Assembly (NCBI GenBank): GCA_013398275.1
Contig: VZSE01015149.1
Coordinates: 372,001 to 436,000, forward strand
Direction of reading: 5' to 3'
Source of the DNA: Promerops cafer
Taxonomy: Eukaryota; Chordata; Aves; Passeriformes; Nectariniidae
Length of the DNA: 64,000 nucleotides
The notes beneath the pieces are model-generated. The model worked only from the letters and a program-made list of their open reading frames with translations, did not search any database and was not told the DNA's origin. The first letter of the stretch is position 1. Each line of letters starts with the position of its first letter. Of the stretch, positions 39,801 to 51,924 are shown one piece after another. Position numbers and translations under genes: made by a program.

Positions 39801-42099
39801 AAAGACCAGGGACTCTCCAGAAAGAACAGAAATTATAAGCATGAAGCAGAAAAGAAAAAGCAAATGGGGAAATAGAGGTTGTTCGGTTTTCAAAGAATAT
39901 GTGACTATAAGACTCAAATGCTGTAGCTTTCTGTATTTTAATGTTTTTCATGTAAAAGCCAAAATTCAAATGTTAAAGGAAAAATTTGCAAATCTGAAAG
40001 CAAACTTCTTTAAAGTGAAAGGTTTTGACTTGTCTTATTATTTTTGTAGAAGTAGATAGTCAATTTCAGATCTTCTTGAATAGAACCATTGCATTTTTTC
40101 CTATTTTTGAAAGCAATCTTTTTGGAAATGTTCCAAAGTTTTCTCCTACCCTAAGCTGACCCTGCTGTCACCACTGTCTGCAGTGGCAAGACTGTCACTT
40201 GATATGAATTCACTGTTATTATGATCCTGCTTGTCCATTTCTATTAATTGTCATTCTGGATAACATATGCACAAAGGGGAATTTTTCTTAGGGTTATTTT
40301 ATTTTTTAAATGCCTCATTATAATGGTTCTTCAAAATCTGGTGAGTAATAACACACTTTTTTTTTTTTTTTGCTACAGTCCACTACAAACCTATGTACTT
40401 CCTAATTAAGGGAATAAAATATCAGAACTGGCTTTCAGTAAAAAAAATATTTTAAAATTTTGGGATTGGGAAGTGGTTATACAGCTCTACAAAATTTTAC
40501 AGAAGGTCATTCTGAAAAAAATCCCAAGAAACAGAGAGATATGAATCCAGTTCGGGGATGTGACATGGGGGTTTAATTGAATTCCTGCTTATAACAAAGT
40601 TGGGTTTGCATGTACTTTCTTAAGGCTGACAAAGACATCTGGCTGATAAGACTGCCAGGAATGCCAGAGTTTCTGTGTAAGCCTCTGCAGCTGGCAAGAG
40701 GCCGCATTTCTGAGGAGGTACCTATATGTATCTTTAGTGACTTTTAGTGGCCTAAGTAATCATCTTACTGCCTTCAGATGCAAGGTGAGAGCTGGCTTAC
40801 CTTGTGAGTCAGGGAGTGCTGCTTCAGGTGGTGGGGCTGCACAAACTCCATGCCGCATTCAGTGCAGATGTATGGGCGGATGTCTTTGTGCTTCATCATG
40901 TGGTTTTGCAGCTGACTTGGGTACTGGAAGGTCTTATCACACTCGGTGCAATTGTACTGTATCGGGCCACGGTGGGTGGTTAGGTGTCTCTTCAGCTGGG
41001 CCAGAGTTGGAAAGTCCAGACCACACTCCACACAAATGTTCTCTCGTCCACTCTCGTGCTTAGACTCATGTGCTTTCAGCTCACTGGGGTAGGCAAAACC
41101 CCTGCCACAGATCCTGCAGTTGTAAGGTTTGATGTCACTGTGTTGCATCATGTGTCTCTTAAGGTGACTGGTTTGAGTGAAAGCCTTGTGGCATACCTGG
41201 CACTTATGCGGCCGAGTGCCCTGGTGTGTCAGCATATGCGTGTGCAAGTGGCTCAGCTGCTTGAAAAGCTTGCCACACCGGGTGCAAGCATGTGGCTTAA
41301 TGCCACTGTGACCCAAGATATGGGTGACCAAATTGTACTTGGACGTATAGGACTTCTCACACATGGGACATTGCCAGCGTTTCTGCTCACCCCCCACATC
41401 AACATAGTAGCTGTCATCTATCTGAAGGTTGACATCTACTCTTTCCACTTTCTGTTTGTTTTCACCACTTTCTCTTACTTCAGCCCTCCTGAAGGATGGT
41501 TCTGGAGGTCTTTTCATTTGAAAAGGGTTCCTGAAATGAAAGTTTGGTGGTACAATGAAAGGAAACACTAAGCCAGGGTGGACTTTAGGATAATAAGGGT
41601 AAGGAGCCTGCATGAATGCTGGGCTACTGGGCCATGCCATGTTAGGCTTCACTGGTTCTTGCTTAATGGGCTTGGCTCCAAAATGCTCCAGAGTTCTGTA
41701 GAATTGAAAACCAAAGTTGCAGAGGTCAATCATCTGGGAACTGTACTTGGGCTGAGCTGGTTGTTGGAACACCAAGGGGAGACTGGAAGAGCCTATGTCA
41801 TTGTGATTTTCAGGTTGATCTGGTGATGATGAGGAATCCTCAAGAGTGATGGGAGGAGGCATTTTTGTTGGCATGCTCTTGCGTTTTCGGGACCCTCCTT
41901 CCAAGGACCCCTGGAATGTTTCCATATTTTCAAGAGGAGGAGGACCATAACGGAAATGTGAGAGGTGTGTCCTGAATTCTTCATCAAATTGAGTTGTTCT
42001 GTGTGGCTTTGTAACAGGGCTGAGTGGCTGCAGGCAGAGGGAGAAGGGAGAAGCTTGGGTATTGTCCACATTAAAACTTGTTTCTTCGTTCTTCATCAT
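30279..42099 (-). CDS. ZNF366: ZNF366 (DC-SCRIPT) zinc finger protein, whole coding span in four exons
   Basis: The coding sequence joins complement(42099..40801), (38753..38562), (32910..32736) and (30817..30279), giving 735 codons including a TAA stop, so 734 residues. Human ZNF366 is about 744. Layout: proline-rich N-terminal region with a basic RKRKS patch (residues 71-75), eleven C2H2 fingers from residue 242 to 545 at a 28-residue pitch, an acidic stretch (about 606-610), a PFDLS motif (578-582) of the CtBP-binding type, and LKELL (717-721), an LxxLL nuclear-receptor box, close to the C-terminus. In mammals this nuclear protein marks dendritic cells and acts as a corepressor of nuclear receptors such as estrogen receptor alpha, partly through CtBP. 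That function is family knowledge; the motifs are seen here. No frameshift or stop interrupts the frame. The orthology call is very secure; the exact start codon is not. Confidence 0.96.
30818..32735 (-). other. ZNF366: ZNF366 intron between coding exons 3 and 4
   Basis: 1918 bases with GTAATA donor and a pyrimidine-rich acceptor. AT-rich sequence; no repeat or other gene recognised. Confidence 0.9.
32736..32910 (-). CDS. ZNF366: ZNF366 third coding exon: rest of finger 10 and finger 11
   Basis: 175 bases, entering in phase 0 and leaving in phase 1. The acceptor is ATTTTTACAG|C and the donor AAG|GTAATA. It starts LCGKEFNR, completing finger 10 (494-516), and encodes finger 11 (522-545), which has a four-residue spacing between its histidines (HMKVKH). 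The exon ends in a short basic tail, MERGFHSQ, before the C-terminal regulatory region. Reading through the donor gives a stop within about ten codons, which supports splicing here. Confidence 0.95.
32911..38561 (-). other. ZNF366: ZNF366 intron between coding exons 2 and 3
   Basis: 5651 bases, phase 0, interrupting the codons of zinc finger 10. Mostly AT-rich unique sequence. It has a T run at about 36418-36433 and a CpG-bearing block at 35390-35740 that I could not assign (see findings). No second gene is visible on either strand. Confidence 0.9.
38562..38753 (-). CDS. ZNF366: ZNF366 second coding exon: zinc fingers 8, 9 and start of 10
   Basis: 192 bases, 64 codons (residues 434-497), phase 0 at both ends. 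The acceptor is a good pyrimidine tract ending TTTCTTTCAG|G, and the donor is AAG|GTAAGT. The exon begins GVKEHKCG, which is a normal linker continuing from SLTHK in the preceding exon. It encodes finger 8 (438-460) and finger 9 (466-488). It ends after FKCK, so the first cysteine of finger 10 is here and the rest is in the next exon. Confidence 0.96.
38754..40800 (-). other. ZNF366: ZNF366 intron between coding exons 1 and 2
   Basis: 2047 bases with GTAAGC donor and TTTCAG acceptor. The sequence is AT-rich, with a T run near 40360 on the plus strand. I see no other coding signal or recognisable repeat. Confidence 0.9.
40801..42099 (-). CDS. ZNF366: ZNF366 first coding exon: N-terminal region and zinc fingers 1-7
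   Basis: 433 codons. Residues 1-241 are proline- and serine-rich with no folded domain visible; RKRKS at 71-75 could be a nuclear localisation signal. Seven complete C2H2 fingers follow at residues 242-264, 270-292, 298-320, 326-348, 354-376, 382-404 and 410-432, each with the CxxC and HxxxH pairs intact. The donor reads AAG|GTAAGC, ending the exon in phase 0 right after finger 7. I chose the MMKNEE start because it aligns with the beginning of the mammalian protein, where the first well-conserved residues occur. The frame stays open 70 codons further upstream to a TAA at about 42310, so a longer N-terminus cannot be excluded. A possible acceptor (CCACAG|AG) lies at 42115, 15 bases before the chosen ATG. 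Confidence 0.95.
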
Positions 42100-43132
42100 A
42101 TTCAATTTTCTTCTCTGTGGCCCAAATTCCTTTAAATAAGCAAAAGAAACCACAAATCTCTGTATTTCTTCCTGTTCTTCTGGATTTAACATTCTAAAGA
42201 CCATTTTATTGTTTTGAAGATTGTTGGTTTTTTTAAATAAATACAAATAAGGATTTCTTAGGTCCATATAAGACAAAGGCCTTTTAAAGCAGAATTAAAT
42301 TGGTAAGTGAAAAGCAAAAAAGCTTTGGTCTTCCTGCAGCAGATTTGACCCACACAACATTTTTATAACATAAACATTCTGTACTGTGACACGCTACTTC
42401 ACAGATGAATCAGTATGACAATGTTTCTGCCTAATTTAATTCAGTCAGTCTGTGGGCAAAATTCTGTCCTTGGCTGTGCGTGAACAGGCCCTAGAAATTG
42501 GCGGTGCATCTAAAGGATATGGCAATACAAACAATAATATGCACATTTATTATGATTGTGACATGAAAAGCCAAAGCCAAAAAATTTGAAACTTCTTTGT
42601 ATCATTAACATGTGCTGCTGTGAGAGAAAACAATGGCCAAGTGATCTAAGGACACCGTGTACCATCAGGTTTTGCGCCATGTTTCCTGGCTACTCGCACT
42701 TTGTATTGTAATAAGAAGGCGGAGATTAATTTATTTTCTTTGTTTTAATCACAGAGATATTTGTCTCGCAGATCTGGGGGAGGAAAGACATTTGACAGCT
42801 CTCCAAATTACACTTAGTTTAATGAGCTTTATGTAAGATTTTTCTTGTTTGTTTGTTTGTTTCTAAACAGGTGGGCAAAATCACAACTATAAAATTAAAT
42901 ATAGAACTGATGTCAACAAAACCCCTGGGACTCCAGAGTAACTGACACCTAAAAATGCTCTGGGCATATCTGATGATGCAATGTGATGAGGCAGATTAAT
43001 AATTTTCTCCTGGCAAAATTTTATGTTCCACTGATCATATGGGGAACTTCATCTGAATTTGTGGTTCGTCTAAAACATTGGTTATAAATTTTGGTTCATC
43101 TTAAGGCTGCTACCTTTTCCCTCGTCCTTCTA
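42100..43132 (-). other. sequence upstream of the chosen ZNF366 start, probably end of intron 1 or 5' UTR
   Basis: The ZNF366 frame stays open from 42099 to a TAA near 42310. Upstream ATGs in frame lie at 42267, 42204 and 42192; the one at 42204 has A at -3 and G at +4. A TTTG tetranucleotide run lies at about 42846-42862. The CpG-bearing block at 42380-42800 is described separately. Confidence 0.5.
42380..42800. promoter_or_regulatory. CpG-bearing non-repeat block just upstream of the ZNF366 coding exon
   Basis: Eight CpGs fall within about 400 bases while the flanks have almost none. There is no recognisable repeat. It sits about 300-700 bases upstream of the start codon, so it may be an intronic enhancer, an alternative promoter, or part of a 5' exon. 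Only base composition and position support this. Confidence 0.25.
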
Positions 43133-45285
43133 GAGTCACAGAATCAGAAAACTTCCATTAGAAAAGACCTTTAAGATCATCAAGTCCAGCCATTAACTGC
43201 CAAACCCACCACAAAAACATGTCCCTAAGTACCACAACTACACGTCTTTTAAATACCTCCAAGGATGGTGACTCCATCACTTCAGTGGGCAGCCTGGTTC
43301 AGTTCTTGACCACCTTTTCTGTGAAGAGGTTTTTTCCCTGGAACAGCTTGAGGCCATTTCCTCTTGTCGTGTCACTTTTTACCTGGGAGAAGAGGCAAAT
43401 ACCCACCAGGTTACAACCTCCTTTCAGGCAGCTGTAGAGAGTGATAATGTTACCCTGAAGCTCCTTTTCTCCAGGCTAAACAATCCCAGGTCTCTCAGAC
43501 ACTCATTAAAGGACTTGTGCACCAGACCCTTCACCAGCTCCATTGCCCTTCTCTGGACACAGTCCAGCACCTCAATGCCTTTCTTGGAGTGAGGGGCCCA
43601 AAACTGAGCACAGGATTCGAGGGTGCAGCCTCACCAGTGCTGAGTACAGGGGGACAATCCCTGCCCTGGTCCTGCTGGCCACACTATTGCTGGTACAGGC
43701 CACGATGCCATTGGCCTTCTTGGCCACCTGGGCTCATGTTCAGTCAGTGTCACCAGCACCCCCAGCTCCTTCTCCTGTGGGCAGCTTTGCAGCCCCTCTT
43801 CNAACAATCCCAGGTCTCTCAGACACTCATTAAAGGACTTGTGCACCAGACCCTTCACCAGCTCCATTGCCCTTCTCTGGACACAGTCCAGCACCTCAAT
43901 GCCTTTCTTGGAGTGAGGGGCCCAAAACTGAGCACAGGATTCGAGGGTGCAGCCTCACCAGTGCTGAGTACAGGGGGACAATCCCTGCCCTGGTCCTGCT
44001 GGCCACACTATTGCTGGTACAGGCCACGATGCCATTGGCCTTCTTGGCCACCTGGGCTCATGTTCAGTCAGTGTCACCAGCACCCCCAGCTCCTTCTCCT
44101 GTGGGCAGCTTTGCAGCCACTCTTCCCCAGCCTGTGGCACTGCCTGGGGTTGTTGTGACCCAAGGGCAGGACCCAGCACTGGGCCTTGTTAAACCTCACA
44201 CTGTTGGCCTCAACCCCATGATCCAGCCTGTCCAGATCCCTCTGCAGAGCCTTCCTGCCCTCCAGCAGATCAACACTCCCACACAATTTGGAGTCATCCA
44301 CAAACTTAGCAAGGGTAAACTTGATCTCTGTGTTCATCAATAAAGATATTAAACAGTACTGGCCACAGTACCGACCCCTGGGGAACATCACTGGTGACCA
44401 TCTGCCAGCTGGATGCAACTCCATTCGCTACCACTCTCTAGGCCAGGGCATCCTGACATTTTTTTACATGGGAAACAGTGCACCCATGAAGCCATGAGCT
44501 GTCTGTTTCTCCAGGAGAATGCTGTGGGAAATGGTATGAGAAGCTTTGCTGAAGTCCAGGAAGACAGAATACATAGCTTTTCCCTCTTCCACTAAGCGAG
44601 TCATAGAAGGAGTTCCTTTTGGGCAAGTAGGATTTCCCTTTCATAAACCCATGCTGGCTGAGCCTGATCCCCTGCTGAGATGTTCTGTACATGCTGTGTG
44701 ATGGCACTCAGGATGATCTACTCCACAGGCCTCCTTCCAACCCTTCTTGTAGGTGGAAGCCATGTTTGCCAACCTCCAGTCAACTGGGACCTTCTCAGAC
44801 ATCCAGAAGTGTTGGTAAATTATGGAAAGTAGCTCGATGAGCACTTTCACCAGCCCCCTTTGGTACCCTTGGGTGGATCCCATCAGTCCCACAGACTCGT
44901 GGGCACATCTAAGTGTTGTAGCAGGTTGCTGACTGTTTCCCCCTGGATTATGGAGGCTTCATCTGGTTCTCTGTCTCTGTCTTCCAGCTCAGAGGTCTGA
45001 GCACCCTAAGAACAACTGGTCTGACTAGGTAAGACCGAAGCAAAGAAGGTACAAAGTACCTCAGCCTTTTCTTCACGATTTGACGCTAAGTTTCACTCCA
45101 CACCCAATGAAGAACGAAGATTCTCCTTGGCCCACTTTTTGATGTGAATGTATATATAGAAACTTTTTGTGTTATTTTTTGTGTCAGTAGCTGGGTTGAG
45201 TTTGAGCTGGGCTTTGGCCTCTCCAGTGTTCTCTCTGCATAAGTTCACGACATTCTTGTAGCCCTCCTGAATGCACTTACATGAA
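43133..45285 (-). mobile_element. long CR1 LINE copy, minus strand, with assembly duplication
   Basis: The longest CR1 here. The plus strand starts with GAGTCACAGAATCAG and GATCATCAAGTCCAGCC (3' end). It passes through the reverse transcriptase region, including GFMKGKSYLPKRNS-like and GLMGSTQGYQRGLVKVL-like segments on the minus strand, to the ORF2 linker at about 45000-45285 (TTCTCCTTGGCCCACTTTTT). Frames contain stops. The real length is about 324 bases shorter because of the duplication around 43802. Confidence 0.9.
43479..44125. repeat. 323-bp direct duplication separated by one N
   Basis: Copy 1 is 43479-43801 and copy 2 is 43803-44125, offset 324. The copies differ at one base by eye (C at 43795, A at 44119). 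It lies wholly inside the CR1 copy. The N exactly at the junction points to two contig ends placed side by side without merging. Confidence 0.93.
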
Positions 45286-45892
45286 TGTGTGTGTTTGTGT
45301 GCAGGTATCTAGCCAACAAGGCAAAGGTTAGGTCGGAAAACTAGACACATTTTCCCTCTATCATCTGTGACATGTCGATTCTATTTATACCATCATTCTG
45401 GAAATGCTGGGTGGAGAGCATGAAGGTGAGTGGAGCACTAAATACACTCCTATTTATATTTCAGGAAGCTCCATGCTGGATAAGCCTTCTTCTAAAGATA
45501 GATGAAGGCACATTTCTGTGACCTAGTTAAGCCATGAGCAAGTGAAGGCATCTTAAAAAACTTTCTGCAAACAGAATGTTTCCTTCTAATAGTGTAGACT
45601 GAGTAATTATCTTTGAGATAAAAGTGTGAAGCTAAAAGCTCAGTGACAAAACTCTAAGATAGAAAGTTTAGACAAAAGGATCAAACAACACACAAAGAAG
45701 GAGGACTAACTGAAGGAAAAATTGAAGGATATCTAAACTTATGACTCAAACCCCAATTTGATAGAGGGAAAAGATAAAATAATTGCTTACAACTTGGGCA
45801 AGTATCTCATAATTATACCACAATATTACTTTCAGTCACTAGCACACAGACTGGAAATAGTGCACATACATATACACAATATCAATTCAAGT

Positions 45893-46346
45893 AATCATGG
45901 AATATCCTGATTTGCAAGGGTCCCACAAGGATCATCCAAGTCCAACTCCTGTCCCTGCACAGGACACCCTCAAGCATTACACCATATACCTGACAGTGTT
46001 GTCCAAATGCTTCTTGAACTCTGTCAGGCTTGGTTCTGTGACCACTTCCCTGGGGAGCCTCTTCCAGGGCTGAACCACCATCTGAGTGAAACATCTATTC
46101 TTGATACTGAAACCAAACATCCCCTGACTCTGTATCAGGCTGTTTCCTTAATTCCTGTCACTGGTCACCAGAGTGAAGAGTTTGGTGCCCACCCTACCTC
46201 TTCCCCTCATGAGGAAGTTGTAGACTACAATGAGTTCTCCCCTCAGTCTCCTCTTCTCCAGGCCAAATAGGAAAAGTGACCTCAGCTGCTCCTCATATGG
46301 CATCCCCTCAAGGCCCTTCACCATCTTCCTTTATATCTTTCATATA
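45893..46346 (-). mobile_element. CR1 LINE 3' fragment, minus strand, distinct subfamily
   Basis: The plus strand reads AATCATGGAATATCCTGATT, then AAGGATCATCCAAGTCCAAC and CTCAGCTGCTCCTCATATGG, all reverse-complement CR1 3' sequence. About 450 bases, truncated on the 5' side; frames broken. Confidence 0.88.
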
Positions 46347-49300
46347 ATGTGGTACCCAATGGTACACTGTGTCTGTGTGCATGCATACATATATATGTAA
46401 TATACGTGTGTATGTTCCATCAGAGAGAATTTTTACTGGATATTTATCCTAATGTTTCCTTGTCACCCTACCTCCCTGGTCAAAATAAGGAACAGTTAGA
46501 TCTTGAAAACTCTTTGGGCACATAGGTTTGGCTTATTAAAAAGGGACAAGGAGAAAGGAATCCCCTGAAAATTGAAAAATCCTCAACTTCTTCCCAAGAG
46601 AAAAAGCATTGCTTTTAAAAATTCTTTTTAGCACAGTAAACTCACACAATTTGAATATAACGCTTATAGATCAAAATCTTCCCTATAAAGTATGTGCCTC
46701 AAACATCTTTCAACTTTGTATCTCATTTTTCCCCAGCAATAAGGGTAAAAAATTCTTTAGCAAGCCCATAGCAATTGAGGACCCAGCTATGTTTACTGCT
46801 TTTGTTGTATTATTGAAATGCTGCCAAAAGCACACAGAAATGACAGTGAGTTCTAATTGCTCTGTTGTTTCTTGGCTTCCAGTTACTCCCTTCTTCCACA
46901 CACAGTTTTGTGCAAAGTTTCACTCTTTCTGGAACACAGAGCTGTAGAATTCCTTGAAATTTCTAGAAAGAAACATTTTCCTTGCACTACTAACCTTTGA
47001 CTGCTTTCACTGAGCATATGGGCTTCCACTGGCCACAGCTATAGGCATCACAGGACCAGTCCTACAAGGGAAAGTGTTTATAGTCAGCGACCAGCACAAT
47101 CAGAGACACACTGTATAATCCAACACAAGAGGACTTAAAAAGAAAGGGGAAATCTCTATATGGATCACCTTGTTGGTTTTTCTCCCCCTGAAATCACCAT
47201 GATATATACATTAATTATTTCTTCTTTCATTCTGGTGGCAAAGCCTTGCTAATTTGAATGAAGGCATGATCTTAGCTATGTCCAGAACTTAATTCCACAA
47301 AAACATGAGGTCTGAGGAAACCATAGAAGAGACAACAGGTTTGACCCCAATTCAAAATATACTTAGGGAGCAGTCCCATATTTTTAAAATAACTTCAGCA
47401 GAGAAATTTAAAGTTTTAGTACGGGTGCACAGTACTCTTTTTCTACCTGGCTCTGGAGTAGCAGATGTCACTTTAATACTCAACAACAAATAAGGCAGGG
47501 AGGGAGTTCAAATTTAAACTTTTTGGCATTATTTTATTTTTTTAAAATTTAAGTATTTTTTATATTCAAATATCACCTAGGGACCTTTTGTGTTTCCTAT
47601 GTAAGAACTTGAAAACTTCTTTCTTTCTGCAGAACTTATTATTTAAAATGTAGTGCTATGTAGTGTGATTCTGTGACATTGGATGGTCATTGACAATTCT
47701 AGCTTTTATCAGTAACATATAAGCTACTAGGTTTTCAAAAGTTGGTTTGGAAACTCACTGATACAGAGATTTCCATGTTGTATTGGTCCTTAAACATAAG
47801 ACCCCCCACTAAACTGACCACTCCAGAACTAAAGTCAGTTTCTGTAGAAGAGACAAGCATCCTCAAGTTTTATTTCTTTATGTAAATGGGAATATGGTAT
47901 TTTGAAGAAGAGAACCACAAATTAACTCTTCCTGCCCTTTCAAAACAAGAAAATAAATGTTACAGTGAGTTGAGATAGTTGTTGAGGAATTTCTGAAATA
48001 GAATATCTATGCAGCAGCTAATATTCTTGTTAACTTCCATGAAAGAAGAAGAGAGTTTAATGCAGAATATAAATCACCATTTACTTTCTCATGTCCTCTC
48101 ATTTCTAAGACAAAGGATTAGAAAAAGTATGTAAACGATGCTGTTCACTCTACAAGCAAATATGTTTGTTACAGTCTCCAGTTAATACCCAGTACTGGAG
48201 TCAACAGCAAATTTTCTTAAGAATTCAATAGAATCAAGATTCTGCTTCCTAGATGAAAGTACTTTCTGTCTATAGACTAATAATATGTCCAGCCATAAAA
48301 ATGTGAGGTTATGAAGTTTCTCAAATATAAACACTGACTACAACTGTTCTGATTTTCTTTGGGGCAACACAATCATAAAGCTAGAAATAGGGCTAAGATG
48401 AGTGAAAGGGATATGAAAGATAAATGGGTTACTTTATTAGGAGGTTTGCACTTATGTTTTCTCTTTCAGAAGATGAAACAGACAAAGTGCAGGAAGTCTA
48501 AAGGGGACCAAATCGGTCAAACAGCTTTTCTTCTCTGGAAGAGAAATTCCATGTTTAATTGAACATGTAGGACTGTAGAAACCATACACTGCAAGAGTGC
48601 AATTCTGCTCTCCTTTTGAGGCCTGAAATATGGGCATCTACAAGCAAAGAATTAAAACTAACAGCTCTTTCTATTGGATGTGGTAAGGGTTACTGACAAA
48701 TTTAACACTACTACATTTCTTGAGCTAAAGTTGAGCAGTTGGTGAGCTTCAGCTTTATAGAACAACCAGCTGGGTTTTTTTCAATCACTGATTCTTGTCA
48801 ACTGTTATTATGGCGATAATTATCATTATCTTAATAGGTTTAATGAGCTCTCAGTCTGCTCTTCCAAATATGTTTTGGTTTTAAATGTATTCCGTTATAC
48901 AGCTGTTGAACTAAGCAACAAATTATTTACCCAGTTTTCTCTCATTTGCTATTTATGCAAATCTTGCATCTGTCTCAGGATCTGACTGAGGGATTTTGTT
49001 ATATTGAATTAATTTCATTTCAGCAGTGAAGTGCTCCCTACTGAATCTAGACTGCTTTAACTTATTTGTCAGACTTTGAAAATTCCCAGAACATCTATAC
49101 AAAGATGAAAATGTCCATTACTGGTAACCAAGTATTTTGGGTACTACACATCTGATCCCTCCTTACAATTTTCCCTGCTATTTTCCTTCAATGAAAGCAT
49201 GAATCCTTCTAGGCAGAAGGCAATAAAACATGTCCATACCCACATCAGAATTTCTCTAAAATCAGTGTCAAACCTACCATCCTATTCTTTAGAGAAGCCA

Positions 49301-51924
49301 GTGCAAGGTGTACTCTCCATCCATGTTCTCCAGGCATAAATATCCACATTTCAAGCAAATATTTTGAAAAATGGACCCCATTAACATATATGGAGTGTAT
49401 GCTAATAAATTCAATCTGGGTATATAAACTGTTTGCATATTATATATGGACTGAGTATATTTTAAGACACCCAAATCAGCCTTTAAGTTTCTATGCTACA
49501 ATATTTGAAGCTAACCTAAAAGATTGTTCATGTTTTAAATGAAAAGAGCACTTCTTCTGCCATAGTTTGGAGCTGGGAGAAGACAGACTACCTTGTGAAA
49601 TTTGGATTACCTTCTAAAAATAAATATGGATTTACAGAAAGTATCCAAAATCAATGACTGCAGATGTTGATGAGGAGACACAAATATAGTGGAAGTGTTT
49701 AGAAAAACAAACCTGAGCTGGGAGTAATAGTCATTGAGTTTAGTAAAATTCAACACCACTTCTACAAACATTTGTTTTCTCAATCTCACATGCATGTAGA
49801 CGCAGTGTCAAATGAAGTCCATGATTTAGCCATTAACATAACTGTCTATGGAGATAAGGTTTCTTGCCCCATGCCTTTTACAAGGGATATATCTGCTTAA
49901 ATGGAGAGTGCTATCAAGATAAAGACACTGACATAAATATTCCTCTTCCCTTTTTGGATTACCATCACTAATAGAACTGGAATTGGAAATAAGTAAACAA
50001 TTGTTCATGAACATGGTCTGGGATGACTGAAAATGAGAAGTGGACCAGATCAGGTTTTTTCTTCCTACATTAGTATGATAGTACTAAGAAGATCACTGTC
50101 TTTTCACTTCTCCCTGGGAAATCACCTTCATCTGCTGGTAGTAGGCTTCAGGATAAAACTTCTTCTTTCCATCCACAAATGTGGGGTTTTTTTCTCAGTG
50201 AATGCTTGGTAAAAGAAAAGTAATAACCTTTGTAATTCTTCATAGGACATAATCAGATTCACTAAAGCCTTTGGGAAGACTTCCAATTACATTTGAAAGT
50301 ACTTCTCACAGTTTCCCTTATTATTTGTTATGGGCTCTGTTGCCCAATGAGACAAGAACCCATCTATTCCTCAAACAAATGAAAAAAAACTTATATATTC
50401 AGAATATGTGTCAGCAGGTGGCAACCTTTGCAGACAAGCTTAATGAAAATCAAAGAAAGTTAGTTGATTAAAAATCTGACAGTTTGACATGACACAGTAC
50501 ACAGATACAACCAGTAATGAACTTTCAAGGATATCTTATTTAGTAATTACTTTTTCCTTTCATTTACTGTTTTGATATCATCCTCACTTCATGTTTGAAG
50601 TTCACTAATTTTAGATATTCCTTCTGCTTTAAGGACTTCCTATCCAGCATATCTGCATTGTCTGGGAGGTGTCACCAATTCAAAGAAATGGATCTTCTCA
50701 CAGAAAACTGTGCAGTAGAAATAGTCTCCCTGCATTGTCTTTGGTTCTCCCAAATTTTAACATTTTAACTTGCATAATTTTTTGTATAGTAGCAGAGAAA
50801 TGCAGAAATTTAACATAGCCATTTGCATGCACTGACTATAGTCTTTGAAATCATCTTGGATTTGTGTCTAACTTACATTCATTTGTTTCATTCTTTGAAC
50901 TCATTTTTAGAGAACAAGACACTGTGAGCACTTTCACAGGAGTATAGTTATTTTGGTATTCATTATGATAGAGGAAATGCCTTAGAATAGTATCAAAATG
51001 ATATACATTCACTTTTCCATAACTTACAGATCATTTTTCTTTTGATAATTACTGAAAGTATTAAACCTGATTTCCTCTGCTGAAAGTCTGGAGCAGTCCC
51101 ACCATGCAGCCTGCCAAAGCTGGCATAGTGTTTCTGGCATCAGACGGGTTTATAGGGTTCACGGCACAATTTGTGTTCCATGTTTGCCTTGATTAGATTT
51201 AAACCAAAAATAAGTTGACAGATGCTGTAGTGAGAGAGCTGCAGATATATTTCTTCTCTCCAGTGTGAGTGCTGAGTTGTCAGTTTAGCAAAATGGTCTG
51301 CTATCCCTCTCGTTGCTTTTATGTGTGCTCTGTCCTTATTCTAGGGACACCTTTGCCATCCTTCTCTCTACTCTTCTCTCGCCTAACAAGGGAGTAGATG
51401 AGGGTGACAGAGCAGTGTGTCTAGGTTACCCACAGATCATCTACCCTAGGGGCTTACTGCTAATGCCTTTAGCAGTACTTAGCCCTGTGGACCTCTCTAG
51501 TAATTTCAGGTTATGAACAAAGTAGTTTTTGAGTATAGCTTGGGCTGCTGTTTTGGTTCTTTATTTCCTTTTTCTTATTCTCCTTTCTCCTTTTTTTCCC
51601 TTCCTCTTTACAAGTTTTCTTAGTCCTTCTCTTCCCTCTTCATTTCTGTATTCCATCTGTTGTTCATTCCCTCTCTACTTCTCTATTCTGTTTGCTAAAA
51701 TGATCAGCAACACAGAGACAACCTGCATAATGAAATGAATGTTAAGTCAACAGACTCTGAAGCGTTAGCTGTTTACACAAAGTCACCCCAAACTACATCT
51801 ACACATGATGGGAGCCTGCAAGGCACAGCAAATTATATGGTCTAAAAGTGTGTAAAGGGACTAAGATTTTATGTCATCAGCTGAGCACCTGCATCTGCCT
51901 GATTTGCTAGTACTAGCATGGAAT
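46347..51924. other. probable ZNF366 intron 1, AT-rich
   Basis: No exon or repeat family recognised. An (AT)n/(TG)n-like patch lies at about 46380-46415. The stretch at 48780-49070 has several TAAT-type cores and looks unlike neighbouring simple AT-rich DNA, but this is weak. Confidence 0.45.

Noticed and set aside
40984..41571. A 195-codon plus-strand frame
   Set aside because: It lies opposite the zinc-finger exon of ZNF366. The minus-strand frame has eleven intact fingers in context, so this is a shadow.
43517..44158. A 213-codon frame containing a repeated protein segment
   Set aside because: The internal repeat is the assembly duplication around the N at 43802, and the frame is antisense to CR1.
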